Source of the DNA: Sphingobacterium phlebotomi
GTDB taxonomy: Bacteria; Bacteroidota; Bacteroidia; Sphingobacteriales; Sphingobacteriaceae
DNA: 64,000 bases
Reading direction: 5' to 3'
Assembly (NCBI RefSeq): GCF_008180195.1
Contig: NZ_VTAV01000009.1
Location: 1 to 64,000 of the forward strand
Shown here in pieces: positions 42,967 to 52,723 of this stretch (position 1 is the stretch's first letter; every line of letters begins with the position of its first letter). The notes beneath the pieces were generated by a model, which did not search any database, was not told where the DNA came from, and worked only from the letters and a program-made list of their open reading frames with translations. The position numbers and the translations under genes were made by a program.

Positions 42967-42982
42967 CTCCTATATGAAAACT

Positions 42983-43012
42983 AAAAAAACCTCCCAATTA
43001 TTCAGGAGGTTT
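42983..43012 (-). terminator. Intrinsic terminator of the LEA-like lipoprotein gene
   Basis: Read on the minus strand: AAACCTCC, 10-nt loop, GGAGGTTT followed by T-rich bases (to 42983). It lies 60 bases after the lipoprotein stop. Confidence 0.85.
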
Positions 43013-43071
43013 AAAGTTAAATTCCGGCGGTTAGACCTGCTCTTTCAGACGAGCTAGGAATACCGTATTTT

Positions 43072-43632
43072 CTACCGATTTTTTAAATCTTTTACTTTCT
43101 TTTCCGCATCATCGGCGATTTTGTTTGCTTTCTCTCCGGTTTTTTCTACTGCGTTATCAATTGCTTTTCCGGTAGCATCCGCTGCATTTTTTGTAGCGTC
43201 AATCGTTTTATCATATGCTCTATCTAGTGCATTTCCTGTAGATTTAGCTGCGTCTTTAGTTGCATCTACGGCTTTGTTTGTGCCTTCTTCTATTTTAACA
43301 CCCGCTTCACGCGCGGTCGCTTTTGTTTTGTCCCAAAGGGTGTTCGCTTCATCCAACGCTTTGCGGGCATCCTCTTCAGCTTGCTTATCTCCTTTCCGGA
43401 TAGCTTCATCCAAATCAGCTTTTGCTTTATTCACTTTCTCTTCTGCTTTCGTTAGCTCTTCCTTCAAAGTAGCATGAGCGTGATCCTTATGTTCATCTAG
43501 CGTTTCCAGTGTTTGGTCCAATTTTTCACCTGCTGTCATCTCACTGTCTGTATCGCTGTTTTTGGGATTGTTATTACACGATGTAGCAACGATAGTACCC
43601 GCAATTGCTGCTATTAACATTAATTTCTTCAT
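43072..43632 (-). CDS. LEA-like helical lipoprotein
   Basis: A 186-residue lipoprotein (lipobox ATSC, Cys19), then a highly charged Ala/Lys/Asp/Glu-rich chain with 11-mer-type repeats (AKDAAKSTGNALDRAYDKT, IDATKNAADATGKAIDNAVE). This composition resembles late-embryogenesis-abundant and YtxH-like stress proteins, which are disordered when dry or free. A stress-protective role in the periplasm is an analogy only. It is monocistronic with its own terminator. Confidence 0.75.
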   Translation of the reverse strand: MKKLMLIAAIAGTIVATSCNNNPKNSDTDSEMTAGEKLDQTLETLDEHKDHAHATLKEELTKAEEKVNKAKADLDEAIRKGDKQAEEDARKALDEANTLWDKTKATAREAGVKIEEGTNKAVDATKDAAKSTGNALDRAYDKTIDATKNAADATGKAIDNAVEKTGEKANKIADDAEKKVKDLKNR

Positions 43633-43702
43633 GTCTTTTTCCTTTTAAATCTAACTGTTAATTAAGGTGTATACACAATTACTATACCAAAAATCAATCG
43701 TA

Positions 43703-44587
43703 TTATTTAGAATAGACCGTACCTTTTGCAGCCTCCAGCGTATTTTTCAGCAAGCCCACAATCGTCATCAGTCCTACTCCACCAGGCACAGGCGTTATCC
43801 AAGACGCTACCTTTGACACCTCATCAAAATCAACATCTCCATAAAGTTTAAAACCAGATTTCGTTTCCGTAGACTCCTCCCGGTTAATACCTACATCGAT
43901 TACAATGGCTCCTTCTTTCACCATATCTGCCGTAACAAACTGCTTACGACCAATAGCTGCTACGACAATATCCCCCGCAAGTACCTCTTCTTTTAAGTTT
44001 GCTGTACGGCTGTGGGTTAAAGTGACCGTACAATTTCCTGGATTACTGTTACGAGCCAATAAGATGCTCATCGGTGCCCCAACGATATTACTACGCCCCA
44101 CTATTACTGCTTTCTTACCTGCTGTATCAATGCCGTAATATTCCAGCATTAGCATAATACCATAAGGTGTCGCTGGGATAAAACAAGGTAGATTGCGTTG
44201 CATCCTTCCTAAATTAATCGGATGGAAACCATCTACATCTTTACGATAATCGATAGTTTCTGTAATCTTTTCCGGGTCAATATGTTTTGGCAGGGGCAAC
44301 TGTACAATCAGGCCATCGATTTCCGGATCTTGATTAATTTCCTTGATTTTTGAGATCAGCTCATCCTCCGTAATATCCACATCATAGCGAATATTTGTTG
44401 ATTCAAAACCAACTAATTCGCAATTGCGCATCTTACTAGCTACATACGTTTCACTTCCTCCATCATTTCCGACCAAAATAGCCACCAAATGTGGTTTACG
44501 TCCCGATTGTGCTGTAAATGCTGCAGCTTCCTTTTTTATATCTTCTTTAATCTTTGCTGATACCAGCTTTCCGTCCAGTAAATTCAT
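43703..44587 (-). CDS. folD: Methylenetetrahydrofolate dehydrogenase / methenyltetrahydrofolate cyclohydrolase
   Basis: A 294-residue bifunctional enzyme interconverting 5,10-methylene-THF, 5,10-methenyl-THF and 10-formyl-THF. The active-site block SETYVASKMRNCELVGF carries the catalytic Lys. Further blocks are GLIVQLPLPKHI, the NADP site VIVGRSNIVGAPMSILL, and the C-terminal TPVPGGVGLMTI. Length is normal. It supplies one-carbon units for purine and fMet synthesis. It lies 84 bases downstream of lepA on the same strand and may be partly co-transcribed. Confidence 0.96.
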   Translation of the reverse strand: MNLLDGKLVSAKIKEDIKKEAAAFTAQSGRKPHLVAILVGNDGGSETYVASKMRNCELVGFESTNIRYDVDITEDELISKIKEINQDPEIDGLIVQLPLPKHIDPEKITETIDYRKDVDGFHPINLGRMQRNLPCFIPATPYGIMLMLEYYGIDTAGKKAVIVGRSNIVGAPMSILLARNSNPGNCTVTLTHSRTANLKEEVLAGDIVVAAIGRKQFVTADMVKEGAIVIDVGINREESTETKSGFKLYGDVDFDEVSKVASWITPVPGGVGLMTIVGLLKNTLEAAKGTVYSK

Positions 44588-44671
44588 TTATATTTCGTAT
44601 TATGTCAATATAGATATTCGATTATCTTCAGGGAGCCCGCCTATGTGTGGGATTAATTACATCACTACTTC

Positions 44672-46462
44672 TTAATCCAATTTCAAAACTGCCATGAATG
44701 CTGATTGCGGAATCTCCACGTTTCCTACTTGGCGCATTCTCTTCTTCCCTTTTTTCTGTTTTTCCAACAACTTACGTTTTCGGGAAATATCCCCTCCATA
44801 ACATTTTGCTGTTACATCTTTACGTAAAGCTGAAATAGTTTCACGCGCAATAATTTTTGCGCCGATAGAGGCTTGTATACGAATTTCAAATTGTTGACGC
44901 GGCAGAAGCTCTTTTAGTTTCTCACAAATTTTCTTTCCAAAATCATAAGCATTGCTTCGATGGATAAGAGAAGACAAAGCATCTACAGGTTCATCGTTCA
45001 ACCGAATATCCAATTTTACCAAATCCGACTGTCGATATCCTATTTGGTGATAATCAAATGATGCATAACCTTTAGAAATCGTCTTTAATTTGTCATAAAA
45101 ATCAAAAACAATTTCGCCCATAGGCATCTCAAACGTAAGTTCCACACGGTCGGAGGTTAAGTAAGATTGATTAATAATCGTTCCCCTTTTTTGAATACAC
45201 AACGACATTACCGGACCTACAAAGTCTGCCTTAGTGATAACATTTGCCTTGATATAAGGTTCTTCGATAAAATCTAACTTGCTTGGATCGGGCAAATCAG
45301 ATGGATTATGTACAATAACTTCTTCTTTATCTTTTGTAAGAAATGCCCGGTACGATACGTTAGGAACGGTAGTAATCACCGTCATATTAAACTCTCGCTC
45401 CAAACGCTCTTGGATGATCTCCATATGAAGCATTCCCAAAAACCCACATCGGAAACCAAATCCCAATGCCGCCGAAGATTCGGGTTCAAAAACCAACGAA
45501 GCATCGTTCAGTTGCAAACGATGCATGGATTCACGGAGTTCTTCATAATCTTCGGTATCGACCGGATAGATCCCTGCGAATACCATCGGCTTAACTTCCT
45601 CGAATCCTTGGATTGCCGCTGCACAGGGCCGTTCACGATGGGTTATGGTATCCCCCACCTTCACTTCACGCGCTTCCTTTATACCCGAAATAATATAACC
45701 TACATCACCTGTTTTTATAACACTTTTAGCAACCTGGTTAAGTTTAAGTGTGCCGATTTCATCAGCAAAATATTCTTTTCCAGTGGCCACAAATTTTACT
45801 TTATCCCCTTTTCTGATCTCCCCATTTTCTACCTTAAAGTAGGCCATGATTCCTCTAAACGAGTTAAAGACAGAGTCAAAAATCAAGGCTTGTAAAGGTG
45901 CATTCGGATCACCAACCGGTGGTGGAACACGCTCCACAATAGCGCTAAGAATATCTGGAACACCCATTCCGGTTTTACCCGAAGCTGGTATAATTTCTTC
46001 GCGCTTACCGCCGATCAAATCGATAATTTGATCTTTCACCTCCTCCGGCATAGCACCGGGCAAGTCCATTTTATTTAATATCGGAATAATTTCCAGATCG
46101 TGCTCCAAAGCGAGATAGAGATTGGATATGGTTTGTGCCTGAATACCCTGCGAAGCATCCACAATTAACAATGCCCCCTCACATGCCGCGATAGAACGCG
46201 AGACCTCATAGGAGAAATCGACGTGTCCGGGAGTATCAATCAAGTTCAAAATATATTGCTCGCCATCTTGCGTGTATTCCATTTGAATAGCGTGCGATTT
46301 TATCGTTATCCCACGTTCACGCTCTAAATCCATATTGTCCAACAGTTGCGCTTGAGCCTCCCGTTGTGTAATGGTGTTCGTAAACTCCAACAGGCGATCG
46401 GCCAATGTGCTCTTCCCGTGGTCGATATGGGCGATAATACAAAAATTACGTATATGCTTCAT
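44672..46462 (-). CDS. lepA: Elongation factor 4 (LepA)
   Basis: A 596-residue ribosome-associated GTPase, full length. The G domain has [15 protein letters not shown] (G1), [11 protein letters not shown] (G2), DTPGHVDF (G3) and NKMDLP (G4). Domain II, two alpha/beta domains and the LepA-specific C-terminal domain follow ([20 protein letters not shown], basic tail). It promotes back-translocation or initiation-stage ribosome biogenesis. A TATATTTG -7 box lies 29 bases upstream. It is probably the first gene before folD. Confidence 0.97.
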   Translation of the reverse strand: MKHIRNFCIIAHIDHGKSTLADRLLEFTNTITQREAQAQLLDNMDLERERGITIKSHAIQMEYTQDGEQYILNLIDTPGHVDFSYEVSRSIAACEGALLIVDASQGIQAQTISNLYLALEHDLEIIPILNKMDLPGAMPEEVKDQIIDLIGGKREEIIPASGKTGMGVPDILSAIVERVPPPVGDPNAPLQALIFDSVFNSFRGIMAYFKVENGEIRKGDKVKFVATGKEYFADEIGTLKLNQVAKSVIKTGDVGYIISGIKEAREVKVGDTITHRERPCAAAIQGFEEVKPMVFAGIYPVDTEDYEELRESMHRLQLNDASLVFEPESSAALGFGFRCGFLGMLHMEIIQERLEREFNMTVITTVPNVSYRAFLTKDKEEVIVHNPSDLPDPSKLDFIEEPYIKANVITKADFVGPVMSLCIQKRGTIINQSYLTSDRVELTFEMPMGEIVFDFYDKLKTISKGYASFDYHQIGYRQSDLVKLDIRLNDEPVDALSSLIHRSNAYDFGKKICEKLKELLPRQQFEIRIQASIGAKIIARETISALRKDVTAKCYGGDISRKRKLLEKQKKGKKRMRQVGNVEIPQSAFMAVLKLD

Positions 46463-46490
46463 ACAGGTCCTTATCCAATATTCTAATTGG

Positions 46491-46498
46491 CAAATATA
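46491..46498 (-). promoter_or_regulatory. Promoter -7 box of lepA
   Basis: Minus-strand TATATTTG, an exact TAnnTTTG match, 28 bases upstream of the lepA start. No clear -33 element. Confidence 0.55.
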
Positions 46499-46543
46499 GA
46501 TTTTTTAAAGGAGATATTGGTGTTAAAAAAGGGAAGACACAAC

Positions 46544-46569
46544 AAAAAAGACCGATTTTCATCGGCCTT
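46544..46569 (-). terminator. Intrinsic terminator of amt
   Basis: Minus strand: AAGGCCGAT, loop GAAA, ATCGGTCTT (one G-U pair), then TTTT. It lies 41 bases after the amt stop. Confidence 0.88.
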
Positions 46570-46610
46570 CTCCATTGTTTAGTTAGTAAATGAGTAGTTT
46601 TTAATTTCCA

Positions 46611-47948
46611 TTAATTATTCGCATCATACGAAAGTCTTTCGCCGTGTTGGGATAAATCCAGCCCTTCTTCCTCCTCTTGCTCGCTGACACGCAAAGGCGT
46701 TATCACATCTGTTACTTTTAGAAGAATGAATGCCATCAAAAGAATAAATACGATAGAACCTACAAGACCGATAAGGTGTGCGGTAAACAGTCCTGTTTCG
46801 CCATAATATAAACCATTCGTTTCCACTGCTCCATTGATAGCGGAGTGTGCGAATACACCTGTTAATATCATACCGACCATTCCACCCACACCGTGGCTGG
46901 GAAACACATCCAGCGTATCATCGATATTCGATTTGGTGCGCCAGTCGATCAACAATCGGCTTATAATAGCTGCTACTGCACCGATAACGATAGAATGTGG
47001 AATACTCACAAAGCCCGCAGCAGGTGTAATAGCGACCAAGCCGACAACCACACCGATGCAGGTTCCCATAGCAGATGGTTTAATGCCACGCGCAGCATCG
47101 AAGAGAATATACATAATGGCTGCCGCCGCAGATGCTGCCGTGGTGGTCGCCATAGCTGTCGCAGCCAATGCATCTGCCGCAAAAGCTGATCCCGCGTTGA
47201 AACCAAACCAGCCAAACCATAGTAAACCTGTCCCGAGGAGCACATACGTTATCCTCGCCGGTGTATGCTCTTTTGCCGTTTTACCTTGTTTTAAGTATAT
47301 CGCGGAAGCTAGTGCGGTTAAACCGGCAGACATGTGCACTACTGTTCCGCCAGCAAAATCTAAAACACCCAATTGGAGTAAAACACCATCCGGATGCCAA
47401 GTGGCGTGTGCTAATGGCGCATAAATAAAAATAAAGAATAGACAAATGAAAAGAATATAAGATGTAAAACGAATACGCTCCGCAAAAGCTCCTGTAATAA
47501 GCGCCGGCGTTATAATAGCAAATTTAAGCTGAAACATAGCAAACAGCACGAAGGGAATGTTAGGCGCGCCACCCCAGGGTTCCCGGTCCAATACACCGTT
47601 GAACATAAAAAACGTCGTTGGATTTCCTATGATTCCGCCAATCGATTCTCCGAATACCAGGCTGAATCCGAACGCAAACCACATAACGGCTACGACCGCC
47701 ATACAGATAAAACTTTGTAACATGGTGGAAATAACATTTCTCTTCTTGACCATTCCGCCATAAAAATAGGCCAAGCCAGGAGTCATGATTAAAACAAGCG
47801 CTGTTGAAGTCAGCATCCACGCTACATCTGCGGAACTATACTCATATTCAGCCGATCCTGTAGGCAAAGCAGGGTTAAAAAATGCAATAACCACCAAAAC
47901 AACCATCAACAAAAATGGTAAAAAAGATTTTTTTTGATAAATAGACAT
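46611..47948 (-). CDS. amt: Ammonium transporter (Amt/MEP family)
   Basis: About 445 residues from the ATG at 47948; a TTG eight codons upstream is less likely. It has eleven membrane helices, with the family blocks MTPGLAYFYGGMVKKRNVI (after an N-terminal segment), DFAGGTVVHMSAGLTALAS containing the first pore His, and PSHGVGGMVGMILTGVF containing the twin His. It conducts ammonia across the inner membrane. No glnK (PII) gene is adjacent, which is unusual for amt but not rare in Bacteroidota. It is monocistronic with a terminator. Confidence 0.94.
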   Translation of the reverse strand: MSIYQKKSFLPFLLMVVLVVIAFFNPALPTGSAEYEYSSADVAWMLTSTALVLIMTPGLAYFYGGMVKKRNVISTMLQSFICMAVVAVMWFAFGFSLVFGESIGGIIGNPTTFFMFNGVLDREPWGGAPNIPFVLFAMFQLKFAIITPALITGAFAERIRFTSYILFICLFFIFIYAPLAHATWHPDGVLLQLGVLDFAGGTVVHMSAGLTALASAIYLKQGKTAKEHTPARITYVLLGTGLLWFGWFGFNAGSAFAADALAATAMATTTAASAAAAIMYILFDAARGIKPSAMGTCIGVVVGLVAITPAAGFVSIPHSIVIGAVAAIISRLLIDWRTKSNIDDTLDVFPSHGVGGMVGMILTGVFAHSAINGAVETNGLYYGETGLFTAHLIGLVGSIVFILLMAFILLKVTDVITPLRVSEQEEEEGLDLSQHGERLSYDANN

Positions 47949-48161
47949 ATGTTTACAATTTTTATGACGCAATAATATGCAAAATATTCAAAAAATAAAC
48001 TTTTTATTTATAAAATTTTTAATTTTTTAATGCATTGGATCAAATTAAAACAAAAAACAACATCAAAAACCAACACACAACATGAAAAACTTATAAAAAT
48101 AAACACAATTTGCACTAAAAATAAAAAAATAGGTAAAACAACCGATTACCGTCAATTAAAA

Positions 48162-48187
48162 AAGGGCAAACTTGAATGTTTGCCCTT
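48162..48187 (-). terminator. Intrinsic terminator of murA
   Basis: Minus strand: AAGGGCAAAC, loop ATTCAA, GTTTGCCCTT, then TTTT. 10-bp perfect stem, 29 bases after the murA stop. The remaining gap to amt (to about 47949) is AT-rich with nothing recognisable. Confidence 0.9.
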
Positions 48188-48216
48188 GCCATATTGTTTT
48201 GATCACCCTACGCTTT

Positions 48217-49527
48217 TTACACTTCGATTCTACGAATATCGGCTCCCAAAGCTCGCAATCTTTCCTCAATATCTTGATATCCGCGCTCAATTTGGTCTAT
48301 ATTATATATAATAGATTTTCCTTGTGCCGATAGAGCCGCAATCAACAGGGAAACTCCTGCCCGGATGTCCGGTGAGGTCATTTCAATACCCCTTAATTTT
48401 ACTTGCTTATTCAGTCCGATGACAGTTGCACGATGTGGATCACAAAGAATAATCTGTGCCCCCATATCGATTAGCTTATCGACGAAAAACAAGCGGCTTT
48501 CGAACATCTTTTGATGAATCAATACATTTCCTTTTGCTTGGATAGCGGTCACTAAAACAATACTCAATAAATCAGGTGTGAAACCCGGCCATGGTGCATC
48601 AGCGACTGTCAATATAGATCCATCAATAAAGGTTTCAATTTCATAAGAGTCTTGTGCCGGAATAAAAATATCATCACCCCGCAGCTCAAACTGTATCCCC
48701 AGTTTCGCAAATACGATCGGGATAATTCCTAATTCTGAAAAACAAACATCTTTAATGGTGATTTCCGATCCAGTCATTGCCGCCATGCCGATAAAAGATC
48801 CAATTTCAATCATATCCGGCAACATACGATGGTTTGTCCCTTGCAATCGATCGACACCTTCTATCGTCAGCAAGTTTGATCCAATACCGGATATTTTAGC
48901 CCCCATACGGTTTAACATCTTACACAACTGCTGTAAATAAGGTTCACAAGCAGCATTGTAAATGGTCGTTATCCCTTTAGCCAATACGGCTGCCATCACA
49001 ATGTTTGCCGTACCAGTTACCGATGCCTCGTCCATTAAGATATATGCGCCTTTTAATTCCGACGCATCCACGTTAAAGAAATTTTTTTCGGCGTCATAAA
49101 CGAATTTCGCACCTAATTTCTCAAATCCCAGAAAATGCGTATCCAATCGGCGTCGACCTATCTTATCTCCGCCGGGTTTTGGAATCGCCGCTTTCCCAAA
49201 ACGAGCCAACAAAGGCCCAACAATCATAATCGAACCCCGCAATCCCCCTCCTTTGTGCTTAAACTCTTCCGACTGAAAATAATCTATGTTAATGTTTTTC
49301 GCTTCAAAAGAATAAGTATCTTTATTAATCCGTTCGACGGAAACCCCCAACGCCGCTAAGAGGTCAATCAATTTATTCACATCTTTGATATCCGGAATAT
49401 TGCTTACAACGATTTTCTCCTCTGTAAGCAACACCGCAGATAGAATCTGTAATGCTTCGTTTTTTGCTCCCTGCGGAATAATTTCTCCTTTTAATTTCTT
49501 TCCGCCGATTATTTCAAATGCGCTCAT
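48217..49527 (-). CDS. murA: UDP-N-acetylglucosamine 1-carboxyvinyltransferase (MurA)
   Basis: About 436 residues from the ATG at 49527 (MSAFEIIGGKKLKGEI), rather than a start 22 codons upstream that would add an unrelated hydrophobic leader. It catalyses the first committed step of peptidoglycan synthesis, moving enolpyruvate from PEP to UDP-GlcNAc. It has the conserved Lys-Asn pair PQGAKNEALQ and the active-site loop KPGGDKIGRRRLDTH. In that loop Asp121 (codon 49165-49167) stands where E. coli has Cys115. Enzymes with Asp here (for example mycobacterial MurA) are not alkylated by fosfomycin. It is 97 bases downstream of the DUF4290 gene. Confidence 0.95.
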   Translation of the reverse strand: MSAFEIIGGKKLKGEIIPQGAKNEALQILSAVLLTEEKIVVSNIPDIKDVNKLIDLLAALGVSVERINKDTYSFEAKNINIDYFQSEEFKHKGGGLRGSIMIVGPLLARFGKAAIPKPGGDKIGRRRLDTHFLGFEKLGAKFVYDAEKNFFNVDASELKGAYILMDEASVTGTANIVMAAVLAKGITTIYNAACEPYLQQLCKMLNRMGAKISGIGSNLLTIEGVDRLQGTNHRMLPDMIEIGSFIGMAAMTGSEITIKDVCFSELGIIPIVFAKLGIQFELRGDDIFIPAQDSYEIETFIDGSILTVADAPWPGFTPDLLSIVLVTAIQAKGNVLIHQKMFESRLFFVDKLIDMGAQIILCDPHRATVIGLNKQVKLRGIEMTSPDIRAGVSLLIAALSAQGKSIIYNIDQIERGYQDIEERLRALGADIRRIEV

Positions 49528-49623
49528 ACTTACTATAGTATTATCTAATATTAAAAAACAGAGAGCAACTGAATAACGATTTTCGCTACACAATTGCCCT
49601 CTTATTTAAACAGTCAAAACAGC

Positions 49624-50319
49624 TTACCTTCTGTACGAAACTTTTTTAGGTCCACTTTTCTTCTTCACCATATTCTTTTTACCGTTGCTTTTTTGATGAT
49701 TACTTTTTTGGTTATTGTTATTGCTAACGGTAGAACCACTTTTTGTACGACTACCTGGAGGCGGTGTTTTAAAATCGAGTTTTGTCAAGACCGTATCGGC
49801 AGGCAATGTCAATTGTCCGTTGGAAAGTTCTGCCAGATTTTGGATAATATGCTCATCTTGCACGGAATCCTTATTCCACGTCATATAAGCCATTTTCATA
49901 AAATTGGCTATAGCTACTGCCATACGCTGCGTATTCTCAGGAGTAGACTGCGACAAGGCCTTTTCAATCATACGTTCGACGGTATGACCATAGTGTTTGT
50001 AACGAATCGCATGTTGTGGATAATCCAATAAATCGGGCTTCTTATGGATGGCATCACGCGCCGGAACCGGATATGGAGAATCTACATCAATCTTAAAATC
50101 AGAGATGATCTGCAAATGATCCCATAGCTTGTGTTTAAAATCCGAAACATCCCTTAGATGAGGGTTTAATACGCCCATCATGTCGATAACGACCTGCGCA
50201 TATCGGTTTCTCTCCTCTTTCGTGGGAAGCGTGCATATATAGTCCACCATATTTTGCACATTTCTTCCATATTCTGCCAAAATTAATTTTGGCCGGGTAC
50301 TATTGTAGTCGAAATCCAT
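49624..50319 (-). CDS. DUF4290 family protein
   Basis: 231 residues. Residues 1-170 match the Bacteroidota-specific DUF4290 pattern (DFDYNSTRPKLILAEYGRN, YICTLPTKEERNRYAQVVI). An extended basic Asn/Ser/Lys-rich tail follows (about 190-231, including KKNMVKKKSGPKKVSYRR). The tail suggests RNA, DNA or ribosome contact. It sits directly upstream of murA on the same strand, an association I recall as common in the phylum. Its function is unknown. It has no signal peptide. Confidence 0.85.
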   Translation of the reverse strand: MDFDYNSTRPKLILAEYGRNVQNMVDYICTLPTKEERNRYAQVVIDMMGVLNPHLRDVSDFKHKLWDHLQIISDFKIDVDSPYPVPARDAIHKKPDLLDYPQHAIRYKHYGHTVERMIEKALSQSTPENTQRMAVAIANFMKMAYMTWNKDSVQDEHIIQNLAELSNGQLTLPADTVLTKLDFKTPPPGSRTKSGSTVSNNNNQKSNHQKSNGKKNMVKKKSGPKKVSYRR

Positions 50320-50377
50320 AAAGTGTAGTTTTACGCTTAGAAAACGTTATATAAGCGTAGTTTATTGTTTTATATTA

Positions 50378-52654
50378 TTATTGTACTATTCTAAGTTTTG
50401 CAAATTTAAGCAACAATTGTTTCTGTCCCAACTCTTTAAAGAAAATAGTTGCTTTTATATCCGGCCGGTTACCTTCGAGATTCACTACTTTTCCAAATCC
50501 GAAGCGTTCATGCTCTACTTCCATTCCCACTTGCAGCGTTGATGTATCCGAAGGTGCAAAGCCCGGAGTAGGCACGTGGGCCTTAGGTAATATCGAGGTC
50601 GTTTTGACTACTTTTGGCTTTGGCTTCGAAAATGATTCCGTATCTTTTTGTTTCCAGGCCATACGCTCCGATTGAAAATTACCTCCTGCTTCCATAACCG
50701 TACTACGCGGTTTGAAATCAAGTTCCAGACAGGCGGGATTGAGTTCATCCAAGAAACGACTGGGCTCACAGTTGTTGAGTGTTCCCCAGCGATACCGGGA
50801 TGTAGCATAAGACAAATGGAGCTTTTTCTCCGCACGCGTCACCGCTACATAGAAAAGTCGTCTTTCTTCCTCCAGTTCTGACCGGGAATTGAGAGAGAGC
50901 TGCGAAGGGAACAAGTTTTCTTCCAACCCCACAATAAACACCACGGGAAACTCCAATCCCTTTGATGCATGTATCGTCATCATAGACACCGTGTCTGCAT
51001 TGGGATCTTTATCGTTATCATCATTAGTCAACAAGGCAATATCCTGCATGAACACATCCAAGCCTTTCTCCTCAATGTCTTCCCGTTCTGAAAACTCCTT
51101 GATACCGTTCAACAATTCTTGGATATTTTCATAACGGCTAAGCCCTTCCACCGATTTATCCTCATATAGATCCTTTAATATACCGGAATGTTGTGCGATA
51201 TGCATCGCGGTATCAAACGCCGAGTTGGTTTTTGCCATCGCTTGGAAACTTTGAATCATCAATCCAAAATTACTTACCGCATTGGCACTTCGTCCATCGA
51301 GAAACGTCTGCGCGTTAACTACCACATCCCACAATCGGTACTGTTGCTGATCGGCAGCTACCAAAATTTTCTCCAACGTAGTATCCCCTATCCCTCTACG
51401 CGGATAGTTGATGACCCGCTTCAAAGCTTCTTCGTCGTTAGGATTGAACGTCAAACGAAAATACGCAATCAAATCTTTGATTTCCTTACGTTGATAGAAA
51501 GACGTACCACCGTACAATTTATAAGGAACATTAATTTTTCGTAACGCCTCCTCCATCGCACGGGATTGCGCATTTGTACGGTATAAAATCGCAAAATCTT
51601 TATATCGCAAATTTTTTAATGCACGTTCTTGTGTAATAGCTTCCGCTACGATTTTCCCCTCCTCATTATCGGAAAACGCACGAGCTACTTTTATTTTTTC
51701 CCCATCCTCATTTTCTGAAAAAACATTTTTCTCCAACTGATTCTGGTTCTTCTCAATCACGCTGTTTGCCGCGTTGACAATCATTTTTGTAGAGCGGTAG
51801 TTCTGTTCAAGTTTAAAAACCTGAACGTCTGGATAATCTTTTTGGAAATTTAGGATATTTTGAATATTCGCCCCGCGAAACGCATAAATACTCTGCGCAT
51901 CATCCCCTACCACACAGATATTTTCATTAACCGCTGCGAGTCTTTTTACGATAAGATATTGAGAAAAATTTGTATCCTGGTACTCATCCACCATCAGATA
52001 TTTAAATTGATGTTGGTATTTGTGCAGCACTTCCGGGTATTTATTCAACAATACATTTGTCTTAAACAGAAGATCATCGAAATCCATGGCTCCCGCTCGA
52101 TAACAACGTTGTGCATAAGTCAGATAAATTTGTCCCATTTGTGGACGTCCATTCGCTATATCTTCGGCCATTATAGCCTCGTTCTTATTATATTCTTGCG
52201 GGGATATCAGATTGTTTTTAGCCGAGGATATACGTCCATATACATGGTTGGCATTGTACAGCTTATCATCAAGGTTCATTTCTTTGAGAATGGCACGAAT
52301 CAAACTTTTTGTGTCGTCCGTATCGTATATCGTAAAATTTCTGGGATACCCGATAAGTTCTGCCTCCACACGAAGAATACGGGCAAATACAGAGTGAAAA
52401 GTTCCCATCCATATATTCTTCGCTTCCTGCCCTACAACGCTCATGATACGTTCCCGCATCTCTTTTGCAGCTTTGTTGGTAAAAGTAAGCACCAAGATAT
52501 TAAAGGGATCCACACCTTTCCGAATCAAATGTGCTACACGATAGGTAATGACCCGCGTCTTTCCCGAACCTGCACCGGCAACGATCATCACCGGTCCTTC
52601 CGTCTGCTCCACAGCTGCCCGTTGCGAATGGTTTAATCCTGCTAAATAATCCAA
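50378..52654 (-). CDS. UvrD/PcrA-type superfamily 1 DNA helicase
   Basis: About 758 residues from a TTG at 52654 (MDYLAGLNHSQRAAVEQTEG). This start has an AGGAG about 5 bases upstream and begins exactly where UvrD homologues begin; the frame upstream encodes an unrelated hydrophobic stretch. Motifs: Walker A VAGAGSGKTRVITYR, Walker B YLMVDEYQDTNFSQY, QNYRSTKMI, TIHASKGLEFPVVF and LFYVAVTRAEKKLHL. A C-terminal PcrA-like domain (about 700-758, VEHERFGFGKVVNLEG) binds RNA polymerase in relatives. It unwinds 3'-5' in repair and replication restart. Confidence 0.93.
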   Translation of the reverse strand: MDYLAGLNHSQRAAVEQTEGPVMIVAGAGSGKTRVITYRVAHLIRKGVDPFNILVLTFTNKAAKEMRERIMSVVGQEAKNIWMGTFHSVFARILRVEAELIGYPRNFTIYDTDDTKSLIRAILKEMNLDDKLYNANHVYGRISSAKNNLISPQEYNKNEAIMAEDIANGRPQMGQIYLTYAQRCYRAGAMDFDDLLFKTNVLLNKYPEVLHKYQHQFKYLMVDEYQDTNFSQYLIVKRLAAVNENICVVGDDAQSIYAFRGANIQNILNFQKDYPDVQVFKLEQNYRSTKMIVNAANSVIEKNQNQLEKNVFSENEDGEKIKVARAFSDNEEGKIVAEAITQERALKNLRYKDFAILYRTNAQSRAMEEALRKINVPYKLYGGTSFYQRKEIKDLIAYFRLTFNPNDEEALKRVINYPRRGIGDTTLEKILVAADQQQYRLWDVVVNAQTFLDGRSANAVSNFGLMIQSFQAMAKTNSAFDTAMHIAQHSGILKDLYEDKSVEGLSRYENIQELLNGIKEFSEREDIEEKGLDVFMQDIALLTNDDNDKDPNADTVSMMTIHASKGLEFPVVFIVGLEENLFPSQLSLNSRSELEEERRLFYVAVTRAEKKLHLSYATSRYRWGTLNNCEPSRFLDELNPACLELDFKPRSTVMEAGGNFQSERMAWKQKDTESFSKPKPKVVKTTSILPKAHVPTPGFAPSDTSTLQVGMEVEHERFGFGKVVNLEGNRPDIKATIFFKELGQKQLLLKFAKLRIVQ

Positions 52655-52658
52655 ATTT

Positions 52659-52664
52659 TCTCCT
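52659..52664 (-). promoter_or_regulatory. Ribosome binding site deciding the helicase start
   Basis: Minus-strand AGGAGA, 4 bases upstream of TTG 52654. A clear Shine-Dalgarno is uncommon in Bacteroidota, so it is informative here. Confidence 0.55.
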
Positions 52665-52723
52665 AATTTTTTATGACAAGCATTAACAAAAAGTAGCGGT
52701 AAAATTAAGAAAAATAATCGACT

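Noticed and set aside
48030-48311. 93-codon plus-strand frame downstream of murA
   Set aside because: It crosses the murA terminator and the murA 3' end, is Lys/Thr/Asn-rich from AT-rich DNA, and has no domain.
51860-52636. 258-codon open frame antisense to the UvrD/PcrA helicase gene
   Set aside because: It runs opposite a fully conserved helicase, its composition is unlike a real protein, and it has no promoter or domain. It is a shadow frame. The same holds for the 195-codon frame at 45308-45895 (lepA) and the 196-codon frame at 46834-47424 (amt).
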